Assembly: GCA_024762935.1 (NCBI GenBank)
Contig: JANTGK010000011.1
Location: forward strand, 1 to 37,850
Source: Candidatus Peregrinibacteria bacterium
Lineage (GTDB): Bacteria > Patescibacteriota > Gracilibacteria > CAIRYL01 > GCA-016699755
DNA length: 37,850 nucleotides
Direction: 5' to 3'
In this document: piece by piece, positions 26,618-36,059 of the stretch
How the letters are laid out: the number at the start of each line of letters is the position of its first letter
How positions within the stretch are numbered: position 1 is the stretch's first letter
The notes under the pieces: generated by a model
What the model saw: the letters and a program-made list of their open reading frames with translations, nothing else
Databases searched by the model: none
Told to the model about the DNA's origin: nothing
Made by a program: the position numbers and the translations under genes

Positions 26618-26633
26618 GAGTATAACTTTACTG

Positions 26634-27290
26634 CTAAATATCTGCAAAAAATATATGCATATTATTGTGTTTGAGAAGTCTTTTTGCTGGATATTCTTCT
26701 GATGATTTTTTCCCAGTGAAGAGCTCGTCTAAAACCTCTCTTTTTGAAGAGCCTTGTAGTAAGATAATGAGTTTTTTCATACGGAGTATTTCAGGAAAGG
26801 TCATGGTGACTCGTTTTGTAACGGCAAATTGATCTGTTTCCGAAAAGGTGGCAAGGAGTTTTTTTTCTTTTGCAGCAGAAGAGTGAGGAAAAAGTGAGGC
26901 GGTGTGTCCGTCAGGTCCAATTCCTAAGATACCAACATCTATTGCTCCTGCCTTCTGAACAATGGCATTGTATTCCTGTGCTGATTCTTTCCAATGATTG
27001 CTTTTTTCAGTATTCCAAAAGTGAAAGTTGGCCGGAACAGGAAGGTGTTCTCGGATAAGTTTTTGATTTGAATCGGTGTGATCTCGTGGCACAAAACGTT
27101 CATCAACAACAAAAATATCTCCTTTTTTCCAATCAATATTTCTTTTAGAGAGCTCTTCATATACCGGTGCCGGCGTGCTTCCTCCAGAAAGGGCGAGAGA
27201 AAAATGCTCTGGGAGATGAGCAGTAATTTCATCTGCAGCAGCAGAAATCCATTCTTTTTGTGAGGAGTATGAATGAACAGTGGGTATCAT
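26634..27290 (-). CDS. pgl: 6-phosphogluconolactonase
   Basis: FSLALSGGSTPAPVYEEL, VVDERFVPRDHTDSNQKLIREHL, GILGIGPDGHTASLFPHS. Confidence 0.92.
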   Translation of the reverse strand: MIPTVHSYSSQKEWISAAADEITAHLPEHFSLALSGGSTPAPVYEELSKRNIDWKKGDIFVVDERFVPRDHTDSNQKLIREHLPVPANFHFWNTEKSNHWKESAQEYNAIVQKAGAIDVGILGIGPDGHTASLFPHSSAAKEKKLLATFSETDQFAVTKRVTMTFPEILRMKKLIILLQGSSKREVLDELFTGKKSSEEYPAKRLLKHNNMHIFFADI

Positions 27291-27372
27291 AAATGGTGAA
27301 TATAACTACTGTGGAGTATACTCTTTTTTCGAGAGACAACACCGAGAAAGTGGAGTGAAAAAAAGCTATGAA

Positions 27373-29469
27373 TTACACTATACAATTTACATCGACCGCA
27401 AACGTTCCTCTTCTTGGGCAGACAATAAGGGGGTTAATTTCAAATTCTTGGATTTGTGGGTAGTCCATCATAATTTGCCCTACTCGCTCAATAACCTCAG
27501 CAATATTCTTGATGTCGACTGGCTTCTCTCCTCGAGCCCCTTTTAGGAGTTCAATGGTCTTTATTTCTTCCACCATATGCATTGCCTCATTTTTTGTAAT
27601 GGGGGCGATTCGGAATGTAACATCTTTCAAAATCTCCACATATATTCCTCCGAGTCCAAACATAAGCATATGACCAAATTGAGGGTCTTTTTTTGCACCA
27701 ATGATGACTTCTTTTCCAATGGGAACCATCGGTTCAATAGTGATGCCTTCGATTTTTGCTTTTGGATTATATGTTTTAACATTGTCGAGAATCTCTTGCC
27801 ATGCACTCTTGAGTTCTTTTTCATTCTCAATATCAATACGAATTCCTCCCGCATCTGTTTTGTGGTAAATCTCTGGTGAGGCAATTTTCATAACAACGGG
27901 GTATCCTATTTTTTTTGCAAATTGACATCCTTCTTTTTCAGTTTTTGCGAGTTGCATCTTTGGACACTTAATTCCATATGCATTCATAAGGGTTTCGATT
28001 TCATGGGGAGAAAATCTTTCTCCTGATTTTTTGGAAGCAAAAATGGCGTCAAGTTTTTTTCTTCCGAGGACTTTTTTTTGTACTTCTTTTTTTCGGAGGC
28101 GGTTTTTTTCATGTTTTTTCCATTCTGCATACTGATACATATGGTCCAGTGCGAGAATTGCTCGTGACGGAAAGACAAAGTTTGGAAAATGATTGCGACG
28201 GAAGACAGTATATCCTCGGCGTACGCTTTCTCCTCCCATAAAGACGCTCATAACTGTTTGTTCTGGATACTGATGTGCAAGTGATGTTGTAATTTCTGCT
28301 ACTTTTTTCACTTCTGTCATTATCTGTGGAGTGAGGACAACCAGGAGTGAGTCAATCTCATTACTCTCAAGAAGTGTTTGTGCAGCATGTTGATATCGTT
28401 TTGCGGGGGCGTCTCCGATAACATCTACAGGATTATGGAGTGAGGCTGTTTGTGGAAGACCTTTGCTGAGCTTTTCTTGTGTCTGTTTTGATATATCTGC
28501 AAGTTTTAGAGTTGTGGTGCTCAGGGCATCTGTTGCCATAATTCCTGGTCCACCTGCGTTTGTGATAATACCAACTCTTTTTCCCTTTGGTGGTTGCTGA
28601 GCACTAAAAGCTTTTGCAAAATCAAAGAGCTCCTGTGTTGATTCAGCACGAATGATTCCTGTTTGCTCAAAGGCGGTACTTACAGCAATGTCAGAACCAG
28701 CGAGGGAGCCCGTATGAGAAGATATTGCTTTTGTTCCGGCCTCAGATGTCCCTGATTTGACAATAATAATAGGTTTTTTAAGACTCACTTTTCGAGCTAT
28801 TTTCATAAAATTCTTTCCATCGGCAATGCTCTCTAAGTACATGAGAATGACTTTTGTTTTTGAGTCATTTCCGAGATATTCAAGGAGATCATTCTCTGTT
28901 ACACCTGCTTTATTCCCCATACTGATGATTTTTGAAAATCCGACTCCACTTTCATATGCCCAATCGATAATGGCAACAGCCATAGCACCAGACTGAGAAA
29001 TGAGACTCACATTTCCTTTATTCGGCATTCCCTCAGCAAAAGAGGCATTCATATCGATATCGGTATTTATAATTCCCAAACAGTTGGGACCAATCAGGCA
29101 GATGCCATATTTTTGAATGATATTTTGAAGATCTTTCTCTCGCTGTACTCCTTCTCCTCCAACTTCTTTAAAACCAGCAGAGATAATAGTGATATTCTTA
29201 ATCCCGTGTTTACCACACTCTTGGATTGTTTTATTCACAGTGCTTGCGGGTATTGCTACCAGAACAAGATCAGGGATTTCTGGGAGATTTCTAATACTCG
29301 TGTATGTTTTTAATCCAAGGATTGGTTGTCCTTTTGGATTAACTGGATAGATTTTTCCTTTATACCCGAGGTGTTTGATATTGCTGAGAATATCAAAACC
29401 GAGCTTTCCCGGTGTTGATGATGCTCCAATGAAAGCAATTGATTTCGGAGCGAGTGTAGTTTTGAGCAT
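27373..29469 (-). CDS. Acetate--CoA ligase family / acyl-CoA synthetase (ADP-forming), fused alpha-beta
   Basis: CoA-binding domain (IAFIGASSTPGKLGFDIL), succinyl-CoA ligase-like region with SSHTGSLAGSD, C-terminal ATP-grasp. Confidence 0.92.
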   Translation of the reverse strand: MLKTTLAPKSIAFIGASSTPGKLGFDILSNIKHLGYKGKIYPVNPKGQPILGLKTYTSIRNLPEIPDLVLVAIPASTVNKTIQECGKHGIKNITIISAGFKEVGGEGVQREKDLQNIIQKYGICLIGPNCLGIINTDIDMNASFAEGMPNKGNVSLISQSGAMAVAIIDWAYESGVGFSKIISMGNKAGVTENDLLEYLGNDSKTKVILMYLESIADGKNFMKIARKVSLKKPIIIVKSGTSEAGTKAISSHTGSLAGSDIAVSTAFEQTGIIRAESTQELFDFAKAFSAQQPPKGKRVGIITNAGGPGIMATDALSTTTLKLADISKQTQEKLSKGLPQTASLHNPVDVIGDAPAKRYQHAAQTLLESNEIDSLLVVLTPQIMTEVKKVAEITTSLAHQYPEQTVMSVFMGGESVRRGYTVFRRNHFPNFVFPSRAILALDHMYQYAEWKKHEKNRLRKKEVQKKVLGRKKLDAIFASKKSGERFSPHEIETLMNAYGIKCPKMQLAKTEKEGCQFAKKIGYPVVMKIASPEIYHKTDAGGIRIDIENEKELKSAWQEILDNVKTYNPKAKIEGITIEPMVPIGKEVIIGAKKDPQFGHMLMFGLGGIYVEILKDVTFRIAPITKNEAMHMVEEIKTIELLKGARGEKPVDIKNIAEVIERVGQIMMDYPQIQEFEINPLIVCPRRGTFAVDVNCIV

Positions 29470-29574
29470 GGTATTTTTCTATTTTATGTATATTATACAC
29501 TTTTTTTAGCATATATACAAAAGAGAGGATATAGAGTGACAAAAAGAGAAAAATGTACTACTGTTTGATTCGTT

Positions 29575-30333
29575 TTGGAGTATTTGGAGTATATGTCAAA
29601 AAAACGTGATGAATTGCGGCTTCTTCTCCTTCAGAATAGGGAAAATGAATTTATCAGGAGAGATGAACAACGAGTCTTTGCATATCACTGTGGCATCAAA
29701 AGAAGTCAGATAGACATTCTGAATGTTTTTGATTCTCCCGATTATCCACTTGATATTCTTGATCAGTATGATGCACTGCTTGTTGGGGGAGCGAGTGAGG
29801 TATCGGTAAGTGAGCCAGAAAAATATCCTTTTCTCGTACGAGAAAAAGAGCTTCTCCTTTCAGCAGCAGAGAAAAATATTCCTGTTTTTGCATCTTGTTT
29901 TGGTTTTCAGCTGGCAGTATTAGCATTTGGAGGGGAAATTATAAAAGACACTCAAGAATATGAGATGGGCACTATTCCTGTTCGAAGGACAGAGGCTTCT
30001 AATAATGATCCTCTTTTTCAGGGTATTCCTTCTCAGTTTTTGGTTGTTTCAGTACATCAAGAAAAGGCACTTTCTGTACCTGATAATTGTGAACTTCTTG
30101 CCTTTACTGATGCCTGTTGCCATGCATTTCGTGTAAAGGAAAAACCTTTCTGGGCTTTTCAATTTCATCCAGAGATTAACCTCGAGACTCTTGTATCATG
30201 GCTAACAATTTATAGTGAAAAATACACAGAAGACAAGGAACATCTTCACAGAACAATCGAAAAATTTACTGATACACCTGATGCTCACCATCTTTTGAAA
30301 AATTTTACAGAGAACGTACTCCTAAAAGAGTAA
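29575..30333 (+). CDS. Type 1 glutamine amidotransferase
   Basis: Nucleophile elbow PVFASCFGFQLAVLAFGG and late FQFHPE motif. Confidence 0.87.
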   Translation: MEYLEYMSKKRDELRLLLLQNRENEFIRRDEQRVFAYHCGIKRSQIDILNVFDSPDYPLDILDQYDALLVGGASEVSVSEPEKYPFLVREKELLLSAAEKNIPVFASCFGFQLAVLAFGGEIIKDTQEYEMGTIPVRRTEASNNDPLFQGIPSQFLVVSVHQEKALSVPDNCELLAFTDACCHAFRVKEKPFWAFQFHPEINLETLVSWLTIYSEKYTEDKEHLHRTIEKFTDTPDAHHLLKNFTENVLLKE

Positions 30334-30337
30334 AAAA

Positions 30338-30928
30338 CTATGAGAACAGTCTTTTTTGTTCCAGGAGAGTTCTGAGGGGGTCAAAACTTTTTCGATGATC
30401 TGGAGTTAATTTTTTTTCTCGGATGAGTGCCATGTGGTGAGCAACACCATATCCCTTGTTTTTTTCAAACTGAAATTCTGGATATTTCTCGGCAAGGAGT
30501 TTCATTTTTTGATCACGGGTCACCTTTGCAACGATGCTAGCAGCCGCAATTTCAGGAAACAGGGAATCTCCTCGAACAAATTCTTCAGATGAAGTCTGAA
30601 AAACAAAATGATCTCGCCCATCAACAAGGAGGTGATCTGGTTTTTTGCGGAGCAAGGAAAGGGCACGGTTCATAGCTAAATGTGTCGCCTTTTTAATGCC
30701 GAATTCATCAATTTCTCTTGCACTTGCTTCTCCATAAGCATATTCACAGGTCTTTATAATCCAGTGAAAGGCCTCTTGTCTCTTTTTTTCTGAAAGTATT
30801 TTTGAGTCTTGAATGAGTGCTTTTGGATACGGTCTTACGAGAATGACAGCTCCGGCAATAACTGGTCCAGCAAGACACCCACGGCCTGCTTCATCGATAC
30901 CAGCAATAATTCGTTGCGATTTTTTCAT
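30338..30928 (-). CDS. rnhB: Ribonuclease HII
   Basis: IAGIDEAGRGCLAGPVIAGAVIL, AAASIVAKVTRD. Confidence 0.96.
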   Translation of the reverse strand: MKKSQRIIAGIDEAGRGCLAGPVIAGAVILVRPYPKALIQDSKILSEKKRQEAFHWIIKTCEYAYGEASAREIDEFGIKKATHLAMNRALSLLRKKPDHLLVDGRDHFVFQTSSEEFVRGDSLFPEIAAASIVAKVTRDQKMKLLAEKYPEFQFEKNKGYGVAHHMALIREKKLTPDHRKSFDPLRTLLEQKRLFS

Positions 30929-30969
30929 AAAATTTTCATACTCTCTTTCGTCTATTATTTCAAAAAACT

Positions 30970-31224
30970 ATGGGAGAACAAATACTCGTTACTGGCGAGA
31001 TGACTATTCAAGAAATAATTGATTTGTATCCCCTGACAATGGAAGTGTTTGCAGAATGGGGACTCGGCTGTGCAACATGTCATATCGGTGCCATTGAGAC
31101 TCTTGAGGAAGGAGCCCTTGCTCATGGATTTGCCCCCGAAGAAGTAGAGGAAATTATTAGCGATCTCAATGATATTGCCCATGAGTGTAAGCGGCAAGAA
31201 GAGGATAATACGAAAACAAAGTGA
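30970..31224 (+). CDS. DUF1858 domain-containing protein
   Basis: MTIQEIIDLYPLTMEVFAEWGLGCATCHIGAIETLEEGALAHG. Confidence 0.88.
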   Translation: MGEQILVTGEMTIQEIIDLYPLTMEVFAEWGLGCATCHIGAIETLEEGALAHGFAPEEVEEIISDLNDIAHECKRQEEDNTKTK

Positions 31225-31265
31225 GCACCTGAATTATTTTTCTTGCTCTTGGGTTATAGGAAATT

Positions 31266-31604
31266 TTACTCAATATCAATGACCTCTACCATTGCGCTTG
31301 GTGCATTCTTCTTGACAGATTGAATGCCATTTTCGCACGATGCTCTCGATTCATATGTTTGACTTGTTCCAATAATCTGACCATTTGTGGCACGAAGGTT
31401 GAAGCATGGCTTTCTTCCAGTATTAAGTTTTCGTTCATACAGTTCATCTTTAATAGCATTTTTCTTAACCGATTCAATCCCATTTTCGCATGCAGAGATT
31501 GTTGTATACATTTCACTTTTTATAATGATTTCTCCATTTGTAGCCTTGAGAATAAAGTAATACTGACCATCTTTGGATTTTTTGATTTCAAACTTTCCAA
31601 GCAT
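31266..31604 (-). CDS. YegP family protein (tandem DUF1508)
   Basis: Two repeats: GKFEIKKSKDGQYYFILKATNGEIIIKSEMYTTISACENGIESVKKNA / RKPCFNLRATNGQIIGTSQTYESRASCENGIQSVKKNA. Confidence 0.9.
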   Translation of the reverse strand: MLGKFEIKKSKDGQYYFILKATNGEIIIKSEMYTTISACENGIESVKKNAIKDELYERKLNTGRKPCFNLRATNGQIIGTSQTYESRASCENGIQSVKKNAPSAMVEVIDIE

Positions 31605-31708
31605 TATTTTTGGTGAAAGAAAGTAGTTTTATCCTCACCTTTCTTTTTTCAATATGTCAAGAAGAAGCTATTGAAAATAGAGTGTTGATATTGAATAATC
31701 CTCGTCGT

Positions 31709-31784
31709 GTTCCCGTAGCTCAGTGGATAGAGCGTTCGGTTGCGGTCCGAAAGGCCACAGGTTCGACTCCTGTCGGGAACGCCA
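31709..31784 (+). tRNA. tRNA-Arg (anticodon GCG), CCA encoded
   Basis: Cloverleaf: acceptor GTTCCCG/CGGGAAC, anticodon arm TTCGG-TTGCGGT-CCGAA, T arm ACAGG-TTCGACT-CCTGT, 3' CCA. Confidence 0.95.
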
Positions 31785-31866
31785 GTTTTTATAAAAAGAG
31801 TTTTTCCCTGTTGCTTTTGGTATTTATTTTTCTGTAGACTGGATACTCGAAGCCGTAGATTCGCCT

Positions 31867-31943
31867 GCCCGCGTAGCTCAATTGGATAGAGTACCTGGCT
31901 TCGAACCAGTAGGTTGGGGGTTCGAGTCCCTCCGCGGGCGCCA
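31867..31943 (+). tRNA. tRNA-Arg (anticodon TCG), CCA encoded
   Basis: Acceptor GCCCGCG/CGCGGGC, anticodon loop CTTCGAA, T loop TTCGAGT, 3' CCA. Confidence 0.94.
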
Positions 31944-31985
31944 TTTCCTTGAAAATAAAAATCCCATATACATATTTATGAGAAA

Positions 31986-32606
31986 ATGAAAAAAGTGATT
32001 TTTTGGGATTTTGACGGTGTTATTGCTGATAGTTGGGATTTTGTTTTCGGGTATTGGAAAAGGGTTTTTGAAGAATTTGACAAGCCTCTTTCTTCAGAGC
32101 ATTTTCAGGAAGTTTTTGATGGACATGATTCTTGGGATATCTTTCAGCAATATGGTGCAGAAATGCCTATGAAAGAAAAATACTCTCTGTATGAACGAGA
32201 CCTCTATCCGAACGATGTTCAACTATTTGATGGAATGATGCATATATTTGCATTGATAGAAAATAATTTTGACTCTCATATTATTTCTGCAAATCAAAAA
32301 CAAGTATTAGAAGATTCATTAAAAAAACACGGTGCACGTCATTTTTTTCAGGAAGTTCACGGAAGAAATGATCCCCGGAATAAATCGGAGAAAGTAATAT
32401 CGATTCTGAGCAGCTATAGGAAGAAGCCCGACTCTTGCTTTTTTATTGGTGATACTGTTGGAGATATTATGGAAGCAAAAAAAGCGAATGTTCCATCAAT
32501 TGGTGTTTCTTGGGGCTACCATAGTTATGAGCGAATGAGAAAATCTTCTCCTGATTTCCTTTTTCGTCATCCATCAGAACTATCAGAATTATTGTTGAAG
32601 AAATAA
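31986..32606 (+). CDS. HAD family hydrolase
   Basis: FWDFDGVIADSWDF, SANQKQVLEDSLKKHG, CFFIGDTVGDIMEAKKANVPSIGVSWG. Confidence 0.9.
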   Translation: MKKVIFWDFDGVIADSWDFVFGYWKRVFEEFDKPLSSEHFQEVFDGHDSWDIFQQYGAEMPMKEKYSLYERDLYPNDVQLFDGMMHIFALIENNFDSHIISANQKQVLEDSLKKHGARHFFQEVHGRNDPRNKSEKVISILSSYRKKPDSCFFIGDTVGDIMEAKKANVPSIGVSWGYHSYERMRKSSPDFLFRHPSELSELLLKK

Positions 32607-32717
32607 TTTCTATCAAAAGAACTTCACCATTGATGTTTTTTTATACACCTCACTTGAGAAACATCTTTATCGATGAAGATATTTTTGGTATACTGTGCGC
32701 AGTTTTTCTAACATTAA

Positions 32718-33986
32718 ATGCCAAATATATCTACCGTTCATGCTCGTGAAGTCCTTGATTCTCGTGGAAATCCTACTGTCGAAGTAGAAATGACACTTGA
32801 AAACGGAGTGTACGGAAGAGCGATTGTTCCTTCTGGTGCAAGTACTGGTATCCATGAGGCGCTTGAACTTCGTGATGGAGATAAAAATAGGTACTTAGGA
32901 AAAGGGGTTTTGAAGGCAGTAGAAAATGTAAACACTGAACTCGCAAAAAGAGTTATTGGTATGGACACTACTCATCAAGAGGCTCTTGATAAGGCCATGA
33001 TCGAGCTTGATGGGACACCAAATAAGTCTCGACTTGGGGCAAATGCGATTTTAGGAGTATCACTGGCGGCGGCACGTGCGGCTGCAGGTGTTAAAAATAT
33101 CCCTCTTTCTGATCATTTTGCTGATATCGCGGGTCTTAAAAGACCGACATTGTTGCCAACACCCATGATGAATGTCATTAATGGTGGCTCGCATGCAGAT
33201 AGTGGTCTAGAGATTCAAGAATTTATGGTTGTTCCGACAGGGGCACCAAATTTTAGAGAAGCACTCCGGTATGGGTCAGAAACATTTCATCATCTCAAAA
33301 AGATTCTTTCTTCTCGGGGAATGGTCACAGCTGTTGGAGATGAAGGAGGTTTTGCTCCGCATTTACAATCGAATGAAGAAGCGATAAAAGTTCTTTTGGA
33401 AGCAATAGAATCTGCCGGTCATACAGGAAAGATGAAAATAGCTATGGATGTTGCTGCATCTGAATTTTATGAAAATGGTACGTATATGATTGAAGGAACA
33501 AAAACTGCTGATGACATGGTCGAATACTTTCAGGGGCTTGTTGATCGGCATCCTGAAATTATTTCCATTGAAGACGCCTTTGCTGAAGACGATTGGGATG
33601 GATTTGTAAAAATGAATGCAGTGATGGGTGAGCGTATTCAACTGGTTGGAGATGATCTTCTGGTGACAAATCCAGAACGTATAAAAAAAGGAATTGACTT
33701 GAAAGCAGGAAATTCAGTTTTGATTAAGCTCAACCAAATTGGGTCAGTCACCGAAACGATTCAAGCGGTGAAAATGACACATGATGCCGGATGGACAGCC
33801 GTTATCTCTCATCGAAGTGGAGAGACAGAAGATACCACAATTGCACATTTAGCGGTTGGACTTGAAACAGGGCAAATCAAAACAGGGTCACTTTCTCGAA
33901 CTGATCGAATCGCAAAATATAATCAGCTTCTTCGAATAGAGGAGCGAATTGGTTCTGCTGCTCGATATTCTGGAGAAATTCGTTAA
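32718..33986 (+). CDS. eno: Enolase
   Basis: [66 protein letters not shown]. Confidence 0.97.
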   Translation: MPNISTVHAREVLDSRGNPTVEVEMTLENGVYGRAIVPSGASTGIHEALELRDGDKNRYLGKGVLKAVENVNTELAKRVIGMDTTHQEALDKAMIELDGTPNKSRLGANAILGVSLAAARAAAGVKNIPLSDHFADIAGLKRPTLLPTPMMNVINGGSHADSGLEIQEFMVVPTGAPNFREALRYGSETFHHLKKILSSRGMVTAVGDEGGFAPHLQSNEEAIKVLLEAIESAGHTGKMKIAMDVAASEFYENGTYMIEGTKTADDMVEYFQGLVDRHPEIISIEDAFAEDDWDGFVKMNAVMGERIQLVGDDLLVTNPERIKKGIDLKAGNSVLIKLNQIGSVTETIQAVKMTHDAGWTAVISHRSGETEDTTIAHLAVGLETGQIKTGSLSRTDRIAKYNQLLRIEERIGSAARYSGEIR

Positions 33987-34105
33987 AAATTTTTAGTCAC
34001 TTTCTTTGTGAAGAGGAAATAATAGATTTTATTGTCTAGTATTTTCGTGAAACACTTTTCTCTTTTTTTCGTTTAATAAAGCGATGATTAACCAAAAAAG
34101 AAAGA

Positions 34106-35932
34106 GTGGAGAAAATACTGAAAAAATACCGGCAACTACTTGGCTTTCCCCATAAAGAATTTCGCAAGATGTTACGAAAAAAAGTGATTCATCGTTTTAT
34201 TTGTGATGATCAGTTTTTTGCTGAATCTCTCCCGTATCGTTTGCCAATTTCTCCGGCTGATGATTTTCGTGTTCGTTTGAAGAATGAGCTTCTGAGCAAG
34301 GAGAGTAAACCAAAAAAATCTTTCTTTCGATTTTGGGTTCCGTCAGATGTCCCACTGTCATTTTCTTTTTTTCGAGCTACTGCTTCTGTTGTTTTATCGT
34401 TTTTAGTTTTTTCGACGGCCATTTTATTGAGTATTTCTCCTAAAAGTCGTGCATCAGATAATACAATGATTACATCAGTAGTTGGTGATGTATTTTCATC
34501 ACATAATAGTGATAATCAACATCCTCTCTTTTCTGGTGAGTCCGTGGGTGAAGGTATGGTGATAAGTACAGGAAAGTATTCAGGAGCCACTCTCCGTTTC
34601 TTTGAAGATTCTGCCTTGCGACTTGATGAAAATTCAGAAGTATATATTCGTCTTCTAGATCCTCATCCGACACAAAATGACTTAGGAGAAGTTCAAGTAG
34701 ATCTTCTTTCTGGAAGAGTCTGGGTAAAAACATTCTCTTTAAGCGAAGAATACTCACGATTTATTCTTTCTCTTCCCCATAATCAAATTATTATCGATAG
34801 CGGCGGAGCAGTCGATGCGTCTATCAATAGTGATAGTGAGCTTATTCGATCGTGGGATCGTCTTGTTCGTGTAAAGGATGAAGACAATGGGGGGCTTCTT
34901 CTTGCTGAGGGAAGACAACTTCTTGATCATTTTAAATATACAACAGTTGAAAAGATTTCTCTTTCAGAAAAGGACACTGCGTGGGTTTTGGGGAATCAAG
35001 CATGGGACGATAAATTGAGTGAATATTTTATTGAAGAAAAAATGCAGCGAAAAAAGAAAGAGGCTGCTTCTAAACTGAAAAAACTGAGAGAGGCTTTTAT
35101 ATCCCCCTTTACGAGTTCTTCTGATGTGGAAATGATGGAATTAGAATCATTATTTTTTGATTCGTTGTCTCAGATTTCTTCTCGGTTTGATGAGCAGAAT
35201 CAAGATTTTTTTGCCACTTTCCGAGAAAAATGTCGTCAGTTTCACGTTGATCACCCAGAGGAACTTGAGGCATTTTTCGCATCTGCTGAAAAAACACTTT
35301 ATTCCGTCCTTCCGGATTCTCCTTTCTATGTGGCGAAAGAAACACTTGATGCATTAAAAAATGAATTTGTTGAAGAAGAGGAGCAGGCTCTTCTGATTGA
35401 AAAGGAACGCACAAAACGTCTTTGGGAAGCTCGACTCTTGGCTGATGCCGGTCAGGTAGCGATGGCTGAGGAGATTATTCGTGAAAAAGTAGATGAAATA
35501 GAGAACACCGATGCCGACCTTACACCCGAAATTCTCGCACAGAGACAACAACAAATGGTGGCTCTCGGACAGATGGAGTCAGTAGAATCATCTGAGAATG
35601 TTGCTGACCAAGCAAAACAGGAGCTTATTCAAAAGACTTCAGCACTTGTTCGTCCGGGCTTTCCAACAGGACATGTTCAGACTTCTACAGAACAGGCACA
35701 TGACATCATATTTCGTGTAAAGAAGTATGAAAGCCAGCGAGGGCAAGAAAATAGTCTTCGAATTCAATTAAAAAACATGGATAGTATTGCCGATAATATC
35801 CCTCTTCTTTTAGAGGTGAAAAATCGTCTTCCAGATAATTTGAAGAGTGAAGTTGATGAGAAAATTCTTGAAATTTTAGGAGAAGAACAAATAAAAGCAG
35901 TAGATGATTCTCTGTTTAGCATTGAGCAGTAA
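34106..35932 (+). CDS. FecR domain-containing membrane protein
   Basis: GTG start; N-terminal ~90 aa, single TM (FRATASVVLSFLVFSTAILLSI), FecR-like domain (VGDVFSSH...SGESVGEGMVISTGKYSGATLRFFEDSALRLDENSEVYI), long helical C-terminus. Confidence 0.8.
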   Translation: MEKILKKYRQLLGFPHKEFRKMLRKKVIHRFICDDQFFAESLPYRLPISPADDFRVRLKNELLSKESKPKKSFFRFWVPSDVPLSFSFFRATASVVLSFLVFSTAILLSISPKSRASDNTMITSVVGDVFSSHNSDNQHPLFSGESVGEGMVISTGKYSGATLRFFEDSALRLDENSEVYIRLLDPHPTQNDLGEVQVDLLSGRVWVKTFSLSEEYSRFILSLPHNQIIIDSGGAVDASINSDSELIRSWDRLVRVKDEDNGGLLLAEGRQLLDHFKYTTVEKISLSEKDTAWVLGNQAWDDKLSEYFIEEKMQRKKKEAASKLKKLREAFISPFTSSSDVEMMELESLFFDSLSQISSRFDEQNQDFFATFREKCRQFHVDHPEELEAFFASAEKTLYSVLPDSPFYVAKETLDALKNEFVEEEEQALLIEKERTKRLWEARLLADAGQVAMAEEIIREKVDEIENTDADLTPEILAQRQQQMVALGQMESVESSENVADQAKQELIQKTSALVRPGFPTGHVQTSTEQAHDIIFRVKKYESQRGQENSLRIQLKNMDSIADNIPLLLEVKNRLPDNLKSEVDEKILEILGEEQIKAVDDSLFSIEQ

Positions 35933-36059
35933 ACGTAAATAAATGTGAAGAAGAGAATTGTAATGTTCTTTTATGCGTGATTGTTTGTTTTTTTTATAAA
36001 AAGAGAGGGTTTGTGATACATGTATGGAATGGAGAAGGAAAACACGGTAGAGTGTCATT

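Noticed and set aside
26279-26647. 122-aa minus-strand ORF
   Set aside because: Antisense to mltG, shadow ORF
31610-31837. 75-aa ORF over tRNA-Arg(GCG)
   Set aside because: Reads through a tRNA gene; RVPVAQWIERSVAVRKATGSTPVGN is a classic spurious translation of a tRNA
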